Translations under genes and position numbers: made by a program
Source: Carnobacterium jeotgali MS3
Lineage (GTDB): Bacteria > Bacillota > Bacilli > Lactobacillales > Carnobacteriaceae
Direction: 5' to 3'
Assembly: GCF_000745125.1 (NCBI RefSeq)
Contig: NZ_JQNF01000003.1
Location: 432,056 to 496,055, forward strand
Length of the DNA: 64,000 bases
Notes under the pieces: model-generated
What the model was told of the DNA's origin: nothing
What the model saw: only the letters and a program-made list of their open reading frames with translations
Database searches by the model: none
Part shown: positions 1-7,820 of the stretch, piece after piece
Layout: every line of letters starts with the position of its first letter
Numbering within the stretch: the stretch's first letter is position 1

Positions 1-14
1 CATTTATATTCTCC
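1..14 (-). CDS. 5' end of a gene leaving the window on the left
   Basis: Read on the minus strand, AGGAG (10-14) is followed seven bases later by ATG at 3-1, so a gene most likely starts here and runs off the window. Only the start codon is visible, so nothing can be said about the product. Confidence 0.5.
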
Positions 15-149
15 TAAGACAATCATTTTATAATATCGAATTGCTAGATACTTATAAATGACACGGGAAGATCACCGAAATCACTAATTTGTAACAGTCT
101 ATTTTGGGTTAGCTCTTAATAGAGGACTTTATAAAAATAGTAGATTAGT

Positions 150-332
150 TCATAATAAATAAAAAATTATTTGTTTTGGTTTGTTTTTTATTACACTCAT
201 TAATTGAGTATGTATTGAAAAACGTTCTTCTCTCTTAATCTTGATCATATTTCCAATTATATAAATCCCTATTTCTGATAAGACAAATAAAAAGCTTGAA
301 GAAATAAAAATAACGGTTACACGTTTTAACAT
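150..332 (-). CDS. small hypothetical membrane protein
   Basis: A 60-residue ORF with one strongly hydrophobic segment at about residues 6-30, followed by a basic tail ending in another short hydrophobic run. An AAGGA sequence lies about ten bases before the ATG. I do not recognise a family. It lies in an AT-rich stretch where short ORFs arise easily, downstream of the DUF3953-like gene on the same strand. It could be a genuine small membrane peptide or chance. Confidence 0.3.
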   Translation of the reverse strand: MLKRVTVIFISSSFLFVLSEIGIYIIGNMIKIKREERFSIHTQLMSVIKNKPKQIIFYLL

Positions 333-452
333 GAGTTATCTATCCTTATTATTGAAATCATAAAAAAATCCATTACTACATAATCATTTCATTACTAGTG
401 TAATTTCCAACTATAATTCATGAAATAAATTTCAAAAGATAAAAGCTTTTCA

Positions 453-689
453 CTAATATACTAAAGATGTTTGAAAAGTTACAAATAGAAGAAATAAAAA
501 GACTGCTATATTAATCCAGCCACTTAATTGGTTGTTTTTTTGAAATGATTCTATTCCTCTAACTAATGACAATAAACTTAAAAAGAATAACATAATGGAG
601 AGTGATCCAGAGCTAGTACCTGTAGTGAGTCCATATAATGCACTGATAATAACAAATGCTGATAAAACATATGTAATTTTTTTTAACAG
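453..689 (-). CDS. DUF3953/YczI-like small membrane protein, CTG or lost start
   Basis: Reading the minus strand from 689 gives 78 codons without a stop, ending in TAG at 453-455. The product has three hydrophobic segments (about residues 5-18, 30-42, 58-72). A G-I-E-S-F-Q-K stretch near residue 45 separates the second and third, which resembles the Bacillus YczI (DUF3953) family as I remember it. An AGAAGG ribosome site sits about seven bases before CTG-TTA-AAA-AAA, where relatives would read M-L-K-K, so translation may start at CTG or an ATG has mutated. The frame opens at AAT just after a TAA, and no ATG, GTG or TTG start is available before the first hydrophobic segment. Function unknown; an intact but atypical gene or a recently silenced one. 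Confidence 0.5.
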   Translation of the reverse strand: MLKKITYVLSAFVIISALYGLTTGTSSGSLSIMLFFLSLLSLVRGIESFQKNNQLSGWINIAVFLFLLFVTFQTSLVY

Positions 690-1036
690 AACAAAACCTT
701 CTTTCTTATTTTATAGTCTGATTTCACAATAACCTAACAAATAGATCTGTATAAGAGAATTCTACCATTCAATAAATAAGTAAGACAGTTCTCATTTCAC
801 TCAACGCCTAAATCCCCCTGAAATCATTACTTAATGATGGTATTAAATTTCATTTTCATCTGATAAATATCTGCTTTTAACTGTTTAATGTTTGAAGTAG
901 GGTTTTATGGAAAATAATACTAATTAGTATTGCAATAGTAGAGCTAATAGTCATACCAAAGAAATTAAACTATCTAATAAACTTTGAGCTTTTTTTAATT
1001 TTTTCTTATCTAAAGTGGCTCTTTTTATTGATCAAA
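690..1036. other. intergenic stretch with a short broken ORF
   Basis: No full gene seen. On the minus strand an ATG at 952-954 opens 25 codons (hydrophobic, starting M-T-I-S-S-T-I-A) ending at TAA 877-879. One base shift near the end continues as L-K-A-D-I-Y-Q-M-K-M-K-F for about 17 more codons. This looks like a small membrane-protein gene or the tail of a larger one broken by a frameshift, but it is too short to be sure. Confidence 0.3.
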
Positions 1037-1948
1037 TTATACATTAATAAGTACAAGGGCTACTACAGTTAAAATAATTGCTATCTGATTTTTTTTAGTG
1101 ATATTTTCTTTAAAGATAAAAAATCCAGCTATGTTAATTAATACGATACTTCCGGCACTATAAATTGGAAATACTACAGAAGTTTTCAAAGTAGTTAATG
1201 AAAGGATTAAAAAATAAGAAGAAAATAAGTTGGGTATCCCTACTGCAAAACCAGTTAGGATATCCTTTTTCGTTATTGCTCCTTTTTTTCTAACCGTATA
1301 GAAAATACTTAATAAGAGCGCCACGAAGAATAATGCAAAAAGAAAGACATCTTTATAATCATTTAAGGCATACTTTTGATAGATTTTACTTGAAAACTCC
1401 GCCATACCCCCAAAGAAAAATAAACATATAATGGTAGGTTTAATATCAAATTTTTCAAGAGACTTTTGTGATAGATTAACAATTAATATAGAAACTAAAG
1501 ACAGTGCAATTCCCACCCATTGAGTGGTAGAAGGAAATTCTTTCCATATAACGATTGAAAAAATCATTGGAATCAATATCCCGAGTTTAGCAAACGTACC
1601 TGAAATTCCTACACCATTTTCCTTTATACTTTTTTGATAGTATACAAATGAAAGAAAAAAGAAGCACCCGAATATTCCTCCAACCATTAATCCCCATAAA
1701 ATACTGGAATAAGGAGTTAAAATATAGTCATTATTACTGGATAGAAGTGAAATATCTTTTGCAAAAGGTATTTCACGAGTCATACCAGTAAATAGCTTGT
1801 TAGAAAAAATCATAACTAAACTAATAACAACCGCGATAAAGTAGTTGGCACTTGTTATTACATATCTATTTGCATTTGAATTTTCTGTATATTTAAACAT
1901 AAGAGCAATAGACGCACTACATATAATAGCTAACATTAAATAAAACAT
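1037..1948 (-). CDS. EamA/DMT-family membrane transporter
   Basis: A 303-residue protein with about ten hydrophobic helices, in two five-helix halves as in the drug/metabolite transporter superfamily. The C-terminal half has the typical F-P-I-Y-S-A-G-S segment (about residues 261-268) and ends in a hydrophobic helix. The family exports or imports small metabolites through the cytoplasmic membrane; the substrate cannot be told from sequence. An AGAGGAG site stands a few bases before the ATG. It is a monocistronic gene between accessory genes of the same strand. Length is normal for the family. Confidence 0.8.
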   Translation of the reverse strand: MFYLMLAIICSASIALMFKYTENSNANRYVITSANYFIAVVISLVMIFSNKLFTGMTREIPFAKDISLLSSNNDYILTPYSSILWGLMVGGIFGCFFFLSFVYYQKSIKENGVGISGTFAKLGILIPMIFSIVIWKEFPSTTQWVGIALSLVSILIVNLSQKSLEKFDIKPTIICLFFFGGMAEFSSKIYQKYALNDYKDVFLFALFFVALLLSIFYTVRKKGAITKKDILTGFAVGIPNLFSSYFLILSLTTLKTSVVFPIYSAGSIVLINIAGFFIFKENITKKNQIAIILTVVALVLINV

Positions 1949-2121
1949 ACTTACTCCTCTTTGAATTTTGGCGTATTTTAATACATGAGATTAGATAGAA
2001 TCATATATTAAGAATTTTGAATGTACGCGTTTCTTTTTATTTTCCTGATTATTTTTAATGGAAAAAGAAAGCATTTTTCCTCTCTCTTTCTTATTAAGAT
2101 ATATGATAAAAACAGTTCCTT

Positions 2122-2328
2122 CTACTTTTTGACTATTTCATTATTGATAAATAGATTGTCAATCGTTGTTCCTAATACTGAGGCTATATTAAAGGCTAAT
2201 TGTAAAGTTGGATCATACTTATCATTCTCAATAGCGTTAATGGTTTGTCTAGATACTTTGCAAATTTTAGCTAGTTCTTCTTGGGATAATTGTGCTATTT
2301 TTCTTAATTCTTTTATATGATTTTCCAT
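2122..2328 (-). CDS. Xre-family helix-turn-helix regulator
   Basis: A 68-residue DNA-binding protein consisting almost only of a Cro/C1 helix-turn-helix: residues about 8-62 carry the S-Q-E-E-L-A and S-R-Q-T-I-N-A-I-E pattern, with the recognition helix at S-R-Q-T-I. Such single-domain Xre proteins are commonly encoded right after a small membrane protein in Firmicutes, and this one starts at the base after the stop of the upstream membrane protein (TAA-ATG abutting), so they form one transcription unit. A perfect palindrome upstream of the pair (2651-2680) is a good candidate for its operator, implying autoregulation. Targets beyond its own operon are unknown. Confidence 0.85.
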   Translation of the reverse strand: MENHIKELRKIAQLSQEELAKICKVSRQTINAIENDKYDPTLQLAFNIASVLGTTIDNLFINNEIVKK

Positions 2329-2634
2329 TTAAGCACCATACTTCTTCTTGAAAAACAATAATGAAATTAAATAAATAATAGAGATAGTAGTAAGCTGGGA
2401 CAATGGATTGATTCCTTCAAAAACTCCATTTCTCCAAATGATTTGGTAAGTATTTTTTATAATTTGAATGAGTATTATACCGATTACGACTGTGAATGTA
2501 TACGACTGTGCTTTCATTTTTATAAAGTTTTTTCTTTCATCACCTAGTTTTGGTAAAGATATAAGGGTAAGAATGATAAGAATTGCATTAATAAGTAAAA
2601 AGATTAAAAATGATAGAAAAATAAGTGTGTTCAA
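2329..2634 (-). CDS. small membrane protein paired with Xre regulator
   Basis: A 101-residue protein with three hydrophobic segments (about residues 3-28, 48-62, 82-96) and a basic linker after the first. It starts with TTG: AGGAGG stands about seven bases before TTG-AAC-ACA, and no ATG is nearby. It directly precedes and abuts the Xre gene. Pairs of this kind are common, with no agreed function; a membrane sensor or antagonist acting on the regulator is one possibility, but that is inference. Transcription very likely starts at the extended -10 promoter at 2680-2708. Confidence 0.65.
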   Translation of the reverse strand: MNTLIFLSFLIFLLINAILIILTLISLPKLGDERKNFIKMKAQSYTFTVVIGIILIQIIKNTYQIIWRNGVFEGINPLSQLTTISIIYLISLLFFKKKYGA

Positions 2635-2650
2635 TTAAATTCCTCCTAAA

Positions 2651-2680
2651 TAATAATGTCAAATCTGTTTGACATTATTA
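2651..2680 (-). promoter_or_regulatory. perfect palindromic operator of the membrane protein/Xre operon
   Basis: TAATAATGTCAAA (2651-2663), spacer TCTG, then its exact inverse TTTGACATTATTA (2668-2680): 13-bp arms without a mismatch. It lies between the -10 box and the ribosome site of the 2634 gene, covering the expected transcription start, which is where an autorepressor would bind. The adjacent Xre protein is the obvious candidate. Confidence 0.65.
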
Positions 2681-2708
2681 TTTTAGCATACAACAAAAGA
2701 ATGTCCAA
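2680..2708 (-). promoter_or_regulatory. promoter of membrane protein/Xre operon
   Basis: On the minus strand TTGGAC (2703-2708), 17-base spacer, TAAAAT (2680-2685) preceded by TGC, i.e. an extended -10. Start expected about seven bases further, inside the palindrome. Confidence 0.65.
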
Positions 2709-3076
2709 AGTTTTTTACATATTCAGGAAATTAATTATATTTTAACCAACAAATAAAATTACTTAAAATAATGTGTAAAAATTTAATTATATTAGAAAAT
2801 TTTCTACTATTAGTCTATCTAATGCACTTCATTTTGTTTAAACTAGTATAAAGGACGTGGGTTCTTAAATTTTTAATAACTACAGAAAATAAAAATACGA
2901 AACAAACACTATATCAGCTATTCTAAAAGTACATGACTACTCCGAAATTTGTTATTAACAAGGTAAATGTAAAAATTTAAAAAGAATCTGATTAATTAAA
3001 TAGTGGAACTATTTTTTAACTGAATATGTAGTCTTAGCTAAACAAAAATTAAAGGAAGAGAAAGGAGAAAATTAAG
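2709..3076. other. intergenic region upstream of the diguanylate cyclase
   Basis: AT-rich, no ORF that I would support. It must hold the promoter of the 3077 gene; the only candidate I see is TATAAA near 2846-2852 without a convincing -35 box. An AAAGGAG ribosome site lies just before the ATG. Confidence 0.4.
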
Positions 3077-4186
3077 ATGTTATCATTTTATGATGGTTTT
3101 TTTCTGAATTTATGTGTGTTGATTACTGCACTGTTTTTGTATAAAGAACTCGCTAAAAGAAAATCTTTCGAAATGAAAACTGTAAGTACCTCTATTGTAA
3201 TTGGTGTATTAAGCGGACTTCTAGCTGCTATTTTAATGCACTTTAGTATTAAAGCTAGCACAAATTCTATGATTGATCTTCGGATTGTTCCATTCATGTT
3301 AGTTATTCTTTATGGAAATTGGTTATCTGTCCTTAGTTCAGCTGTTCTAATTATTTTTGCAAGATTTATGATAGGTATAAACGCATATTCAGTTAGTAAT
3401 ATTATTTTCATTCTTGCATCATGGATGATTTTTTATTATTGTTTTAAAAAAATTAAAAATCGTTGGGTTTCCATTACAGTTATGCTCATTTTGAGCAATA
3501 CTGTTTATACAGTATTGACTGTTATTCTTATAGACCTCAAAGAACTTAATTTACTTTTAATATCAACCTACTGGATTAGCTGTATTTTAGGGGGACTCAT
3601 CTCTGTTTATATGATGGATTACTTGACTGAAACTGAGATTATATTCAAAGAAAATAGATATCATTCTCGTACGGATCCATTGACTGGTCTAAATAATGTT
3701 CGTAGTTTTGAATTTGAGTTTAATAAAGCAAAAAATAAATTAGAAAAATCGAATGAAAATTTTTCGATTATGATTTTGGATATTGATCATTTTAAACAAG
3801 TAAATGATCAGTATGGTCACTTAGAGGGCGACTTAGTTTTGAAAAAATTAGCAGAAATTTTAAAAATGAGTCAAAATTCTAATGATATTATTTCTAGAAA
3901 TGGTGGAGAAGAGTTCTCCGTTTTACTCAATGACTGTAACCATAAAGAAGCATATGAAAAAGCAAATGCATTAAGAAAAATAGTAGAGAACTCTTTTTTT
4001 ATCCTACAGAACGGATTCAAATCTATTCATATTACCATTTCTATTGGTATTACAACCTACAATGATACGACAATAAAATTCGACAACATTTATGACCATG
4101 CGGATCAAGCTCTTTACTTAGCGAAAAATAGTGGCCGAAATAATGTTTGTTCTTACTCTCAAGTTATTGATTCTGTTTTTAATTAA
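3077..4186 (+). CDS. membrane-bound diguanylate cyclase (5TM-LYT + GGDEF)
   Basis: A 369-residue protein with about six membrane helices in residues 1-185, resembling the 5TMR-LYT sensor module of LytS/YhcK proteins, then a GGDEF domain at about 195-360. The catalytic loop reads GGEEF (276-280), an active variant in the family. The metal-binding D of D-I-D-H-F-K (about 235-240) and the R-T-D-P-L-T-G-L-N-N start signature (198-207) are present. The inhibitory I-site (R-x-x-D five residues before the loop) keeps D270 but has N at the arginine position, so product inhibition is probably lost. Expected to make cyclic di-GMP from GTP at the membrane. No EAL, HD-GYP or PilZ protein is visible in the window. 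Confidence 0.85.
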   Translation: MLSFYDGFFLNLCVLITALFLYKELAKRKSFEMKTVSTSIVIGVLSGLLAAILMHFSIKASTNSMIDLRIVPFMLVILYGNWLSVLSSAVLIIFARFMIGINAYSVSNIIFILASWMIFYYCFKKIKNRWVSITVMLILSNTVYTVLTVILIDLKELNLLLISTYWISCILGGLISVYMMDYLTETEIIFKENRYHSRTDPLTGLNNVRSFEFEFNKAKNKLEKSNENFSIMILDIDHFKQVNDQYGHLEGDLVLKKLAEILKMSQNSNDIISRNGGEEFSVLLNDCNHKEAYEKANALRKIVENSFFILQNGFKSIHITISIGITTYNDTTIKFDNIYDHADQALYLAKNSGRNNVCSYSQVIDSVFN

Positions 4187-4198
4187 CGATGTTAAACT

Positions 4199-4248
4199 TT
4201 TTACTATTATTTACATATAAACGTTGTCTTATGTAAATAATAGTAAAA
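4199..4248. repeat. 18-bp perfect inverted repeat after the diguanylate cyclase
   Basis: TTTTACTATTATTTACAT (4199-4216) and its exact inverse (4231-4248) with a 14-base loop. It has no T-run of its own and sits just before a standard terminator, so it may stabilise the mRNA 3' end or act as a second termination element. Confidence 0.55.
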
Positions 4249-4266
4249 GAAAGAATACATAAAATA

Positions 4267-4302
4267 AAAAAATAACCTTATTAAATTAAGGTTATTTTTT
4301 TA
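4267..4302. terminator. bidirectional intrinsic terminator
   Basis: AATAACCTTA (4271-4280) pairs with TAAGGTTATT (4287-4296), followed by a T-run; A-run on the other side. It lies between the plus-strand cyclase and the minus-strand VanZ-like gene. Confidence 0.8.
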
Positions 4303-4554
4303 TTTTGATCTGCAATACACAACTTCACTTCAAATATACTTGTAATCGGCTATTCATTTTTTAATAGACGACTAAAGAACTTTTTTTACTTGTGACTGTT
4401 CTATTCTGATTTTCTCTTCAGTTGCAGCTTTAGGAACATCTTGATCTGTTTGTCTGGAATCATTTGCAATCCATCTGATATGAGTCTATAGCATGTGCCT
4501 TTCAAATAGAGTGCAAATACGATTATTTGAAAAAATTCAAATAACTTCACTTTT
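4303..4554 (-). other. non-coding stretch with a possible gene remnant
   Basis: No intact gene. Read on the minus strand, about 4373-4480 translates in one frame as a plausible protein tail (D-S-R-Q-T-D-Q-D-V-P-K-A-A-T-E-E-K-I-R-I then E-Q-S-Q-V-K-K-V-L and stop), with no start in frame. It may be the 3' relic of a lost gene; no family recognised. Confidence 0.25.
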
Positions 4555-5193
4555 TTAAAGTGTTTTTCTTATTTGCCATTTTTTGTATACCCATTGACTG
4601 ATTTCAAATAAACCAATCCCGATTATCGTTCCAAGTGTATTAAAAATCAAGTCATCAATATCTGAAATACCTGTGTAGAAAAGAAATTGCATGGCTTCAA
4701 TTGAAAATGAAACGGCGATTCCAATAAATAATGCGCGTAAAAAAGAGTGTTTTTTCTTCATTAAATAAGCTGCCCCAAATCCCATTGGAACAAACCACAG
4801 AATATTACCATATAGATTATAATAATAATCAAACAACGAGGTTCCTTGAGTCAATTTAGCGGTCTCTACGAATGGGATCCAATTAATTTCACTTAAAGGA
4901 CGTAAAACGATTGATACGTTATCAATCGAATTCTCCTCACGAAAGACTGTTAAATGAATCAAGAGAAGGACATAGAAAATAAAAACATTAAAAATTATTT
5001 CTCTTCGCCATTTTATTGGTTTGTTTTTCCTTTTTTTTACATAAAGGATGATACTACGCCCTATGAACCAAAAGATAAAATAGAAAAGTGTTTGGTCAAT
5101 ACTGTAAAAAATTAATTCTATTAAAGGGAAATGATTGATTGTTTCACCAAACATTGATTCAATCCATTCAAAGAGGGGTTGCAAAAATACCAT
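4555..5193 (-). CDS. VanZ-family membrane protein
   Basis: About 212 residues. The start is the ATG at 5191-5193, because GAGGAGG lies eight bases before it; a longer frame beginning at GTG 5217 would translate the ribosome site itself. The C-terminal half carries the VanZ pattern: G-N-I-L-W-F-V-P-M-G-F, then S-I-E-A-M-Q, G-I-S-D-I-D-D-L-I-F-N-T-L-G. Five to six membrane helices. VanZ of Tn1546 gives low-level teicoplanin resistance, but most chromosomal homologues have no known role. It is divergent from ltaS, and an envelope role is only suggested by context. Confidence 0.85.
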   Translation of the reverse strand: MVFLQPLFEWIESMFGETINHFPLIELIFYSIDQTLFYFIFWFIGRSIILYVKKRKNKPIKWRREIIFNVFIFYVLLLIHLTVFREENSIDNVSIVLRPLSEINWIPFVETAKLTQGTSLFDYYYNLYGNILWFVPMGFGAAYLMKKKHSFLRALFIGIAVSFSIEAMQFLFYTGISDIDDLIFNTLGTIIGIGLFEISQWVYKKWQIRKTL

Positions 5194-5358
5194 TAAATAA
5201 TCCTCCTCATTTATCACTGCATTTTATTATACCCCATTCTTAAAAAATTGTTTGTGCGAAGTATCTAAATTTTACTTAAAATTTACTTTTTCCTCAACTA
5301 TCCTTGGTATACATAGATATTAGACTGAAAATCATCCCCCCGAATTAAGTGAGCAAAA

Positions 5359-5387
5359 TTGACTATGTTGTAAATTAATTGTAAAAT
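5359..5387 (+). promoter_or_regulatory. ltaS promoter
   Basis: TTGACT (5359-5364), 17-base spacer, TAAAAT (5382-5387). The leader to the GTG start would be about 90 bases. Confidence 0.7.
5369..5385 (+). promoter_or_regulatory. WalR/VicR-box match inside the ltaS promoter
   Basis: TGTAAA-TTAAT-TGTAAA matches the known WalR consensus TGTWAH-N5-TGTWAH at every position. It occupies the spacer and overlaps the -10 box, a position that would normally mean repression. Confidence 0.5.
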
Positions 5388-5484
5388 ATAGAATGATGTA
5401 GAATTAAGGTAGACTTTCAACTTACTTGAAATCTCTCCAATTAAACTATACAAACTGTGGTCATTATTTAAGGAGGATTTAACA

Positions 5485-7638
5485 GTGAATAACATAAAAA
5501 AACTATTACAAACTAGGCTAGGATTTTTCTCTCTAGCTGTAATCATTTTTTGGATTAAAACATATATAGGGTATCAAGCAGAGTTCTCTCTTGGTGTAGA
5601 AGGAATCATGCAGCAATTTATTTTATTGATTAATCCAATTGCTACAACTATCCTATTATTTTCAATCGCTCTTTACTTCAAGAGCTCAAAAAAAGCATAT
5701 ATTGCTTTGATAGTTGTCTACACTTTAATGTCGATTTTGTTCTTTTCGAATGTTCTCTATTATAGAGAGTTTTCAGATTTCCTATCAGTCAGTACTATCT
5801 TAGGAGCTGGCAATGTTTCAGGTGGATTAGGTGCAAGTACGTTTGCATTATTACATGCAACTGATTTTCTTTTTCTGATCGATATTCTACTCTTGATTGT
5901 TTTACTAGCTACTAAGAAAATAACATTGGATACACGTCCTTTCAAAAAGCGTTATGCTTTTGCAGCTACGATTGTCGGTTTCACACTTCTTGCTGGTAAC
6001 CTGGCGTTAGCTGAAAGTGACCGTCCTCAATTACTAGCACGTACTTTTGACCGTAATTATATTGTTAAATATCTTGGTTTAAACTTTTTTACCGCTTATG
6101 ATGGTTACCAAACCGCTCAAGCGAATCAAGTTAAAGCTAATGCAGATGAGTCTGATATTGAAGGCGTCTTAACTTATGTTAATGACCATTTTGCTGAAGC
6201 TGATGCTGAAATGTTTGGCATCGCCGAAGATCGTAATGTTATTTTTTTACATTTAGAAAGTTTCCAACAATTTTTAATTGATTATAAACTAGAAACTGAA
6301 ACTGGTGAATCTCTTGAAGTTACACCATTTATTAATAGTATTTACCACAATAACGATACCCAAAGTTTTAGTAACTTCTTCCACCAAGTGGGACAAGGAA
6401 AAACTTCAGATTCAGAAATGCTACTTGAAAATTCACTATTTGGTTTACCACAAGGTGGAGCCTTTACACAAGTTGGAGAAAGCAATACTTTCCAATCTGC
6501 TTCACAAATTTTAGGTGCTGAAAAAGGTTATACGAGTGCCATGTTTCATGGCAATGTTGGTTCTTTCTGGAATAGAGATAACACATATAAGTCAATGGGC
6601 ATTGATTATTTCTTCGATGATGAATCCTATTCTTTCACTGATGAAAACACCTTAGAATATGGAATGAAAGACAAAATATTCTTTAAAGAATCTGTCCAAT
6701 ATTTAGAACAATTGCCACAACCGTTTTATTCTAAATTTATTACTGTATCAAATCATTTCCCTTATCCATTAGATGAAGCAAATGTAGAATTTCCTGCTGC
6801 AACAACTGGAGATAATACTATTGATAACTACTTTGTAACTGCTCATTACTTGGATCAAGCAATCGAAGAATTCTTTACTTATTTAAAAGAATCTGGATTG
6901 TATGATAATTCAGTCATTGTTCTTTACGGTGACCACTACGGTATCTCTAATTCAAGAAACGAAACACTTGCTCCGTTATTAGGTAAAGACCCTGAAACTT
7001 GGTCAAGTTATGATAATGCGATGCTCCAAAGAGTTCCTTATATGATTCATATCCCTGGATCAGGTAACGGAAAAATCAATACACAATATGGTGGTCAAGT
7101 AGACAGCCTTCCTACTCTATTACACTTATTAGGTGTTGAGACAAAAGATAATATTCTACTTGGAACCGACTTATTGTCTCCAAACCATGATCAGACCGTT
7201 GCTTTCCGTGATGGGAATTTTGTTAGTCCTAAATATACTGTCGATGGTTCAAGTATTTATGACACCGAGACAGGTGTTCTAATTGAAGATCCTTCTGAAG
7301 AGGTACTTGCAGAAGTTGAACAACTAAGAGAAGATGTGACTACACAATTAAGTTTATCTGACAGTATTTTAACAAGTGATTTATTGCGTTTTTATACTCC
7401 AGAAGGTCTTGTTACTACAGATCCTGCTGATTATGATTACCGTAATCAATTACAGCGTATGAAAGCTATCAATGAAAGCTTAGGAACTAAAGCTACAAGC
7501 ATCTACAGTCAAAACGGTAACAAATCAACTATTGATTTATATAAAACAGATGCTCCAGAGTTAACGGATAAGCCTAGAACAGTCGATGAATCCCTACCCG
7601 CTGAAACAGAAACACCAGATGTTGAAGTCACAGAATAA
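5485..7638 (+). CDS. ltaS: lipoteichoic acid synthase
   Basis: A 717-residue polyglycerolphosphate synthase. Five membrane helices in residues 10-175 are followed by an extracellular sulfatase-fold domain. It polymerises glycerolphosphate from phosphatidylglycerol on the outer face of the membrane. The catalytic threonine is T307 in Q-G-K-T-S-D, metal ligands include E258 (H-L-E-S), and Y-G-D-H-Y-G lies near residue 478. A K-A-N-A stretch at 217-220, after the last helix, is at the place where homologues are cut by signal peptidase. Start is GTG with AAGGAGG before it. The C-terminal tail beyond residue 640 is acidic and rich in T, E and P, longer than in Staphylococcus. A terminator follows. 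A WalR box lies in its promoter. Confidence 0.95.
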   Translation: MNNIKKLLQTRLGFFSLAVIIFWIKTYIGYQAEFSLGVEGIMQQFILLINPIATTILLFSIALYFKSSKKAYIALIVVYTLMSILFFSNVLYYREFSDFLSVSTILGAGNVSGGLGASTFALLHATDFLFLIDILLLIVLLATKKITLDTRPFKKRYAFAATIVGFTLLAGNLALAESDRPQLLARTFDRNYIVKYLGLNFFTAYDGYQTAQANQVKANADESDIEGVLTYVNDHFAEADAEMFGIAEDRNVIFLHLESFQQFLIDYKLETETGESLEVTPFINSIYHNNDTQSFSNFFHQVGQGKTSDSEMLLENSLFGLPQGGAFTQVGESNTFQSASQILGAEKGYTSAMFHGNVGSFWNRDNTYKSMGIDYFFDDESYSFTDENTLEYGMKDKIFFKESVQYLEQLPQPFYSKFITVSNHFPYPLDEANVEFPAATTGDNTIDNYFVTAHYLDQAIEEFFTYLKESGLYDNSVIVLYGDHYGISNSRNETLAPLLGKDPETWSSYDNAMLQRVPYMIHIPGSGNGKINTQYGGQVDSLPTLLHLLGVETKDNILLGTDLLSPNHDQTVAFRDGNFVSPKYTVDGSSIYDTETGVLIEDPSEEVLAEVEQLREDVTTQLSLSDSILTSDLLRFYTPEGLVTTDPADYDYRNQLQRMKAINESLGTKATSIYSQNGNKSTIDLYKTDAPELTDKPRTVDESLPAETETPDVEVTE

Positions 7639-7675
7639 AGAACACCAACTAAACAAATTTATATAGAGAAAACCG

Positions 7676-7710
7676 AAAAGGTTGAGACGCACTTGTCTCA
7701 ACCTTTTTTT
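7676..7710 (+). terminator. ltaS terminator
   Basis: AAAAGGTTGAGAC and GTCTCAACCTTTT around a six-base loop, then a T-run. Confidence 0.85.
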
Positions 7711-7820
7711 ATTGATTCGTTAAACTAACATATCCTCTTATCAATTGCTTCACAGTTTTTTCATATTTAATCATTACAATAAAGAAATAATCAACTACCA
7801 TGTTGAAAGGAGAGTTCTTA

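Noticed and set aside
2021..2320. 99-codon plus-strand ORF
   Set aside because: Antisense to the Xre regulator gene, which has a clear domain and ribosome site context.
5298..5546. 82-codon minus-strand ORF
   Set aside because: Antisense to the ltaS promoter and first codons; no ribosome site.
7800..7820. longer start of the FtsX-like permease
   Set aside because: These seven codons are the ribosome site and spacer of the GTG at 7821. The same logic moved the starts of the VanZ-like, murA, murT, gatD, tdk, prmC, sua5, M20, TagF-like and DUF4828 genes.
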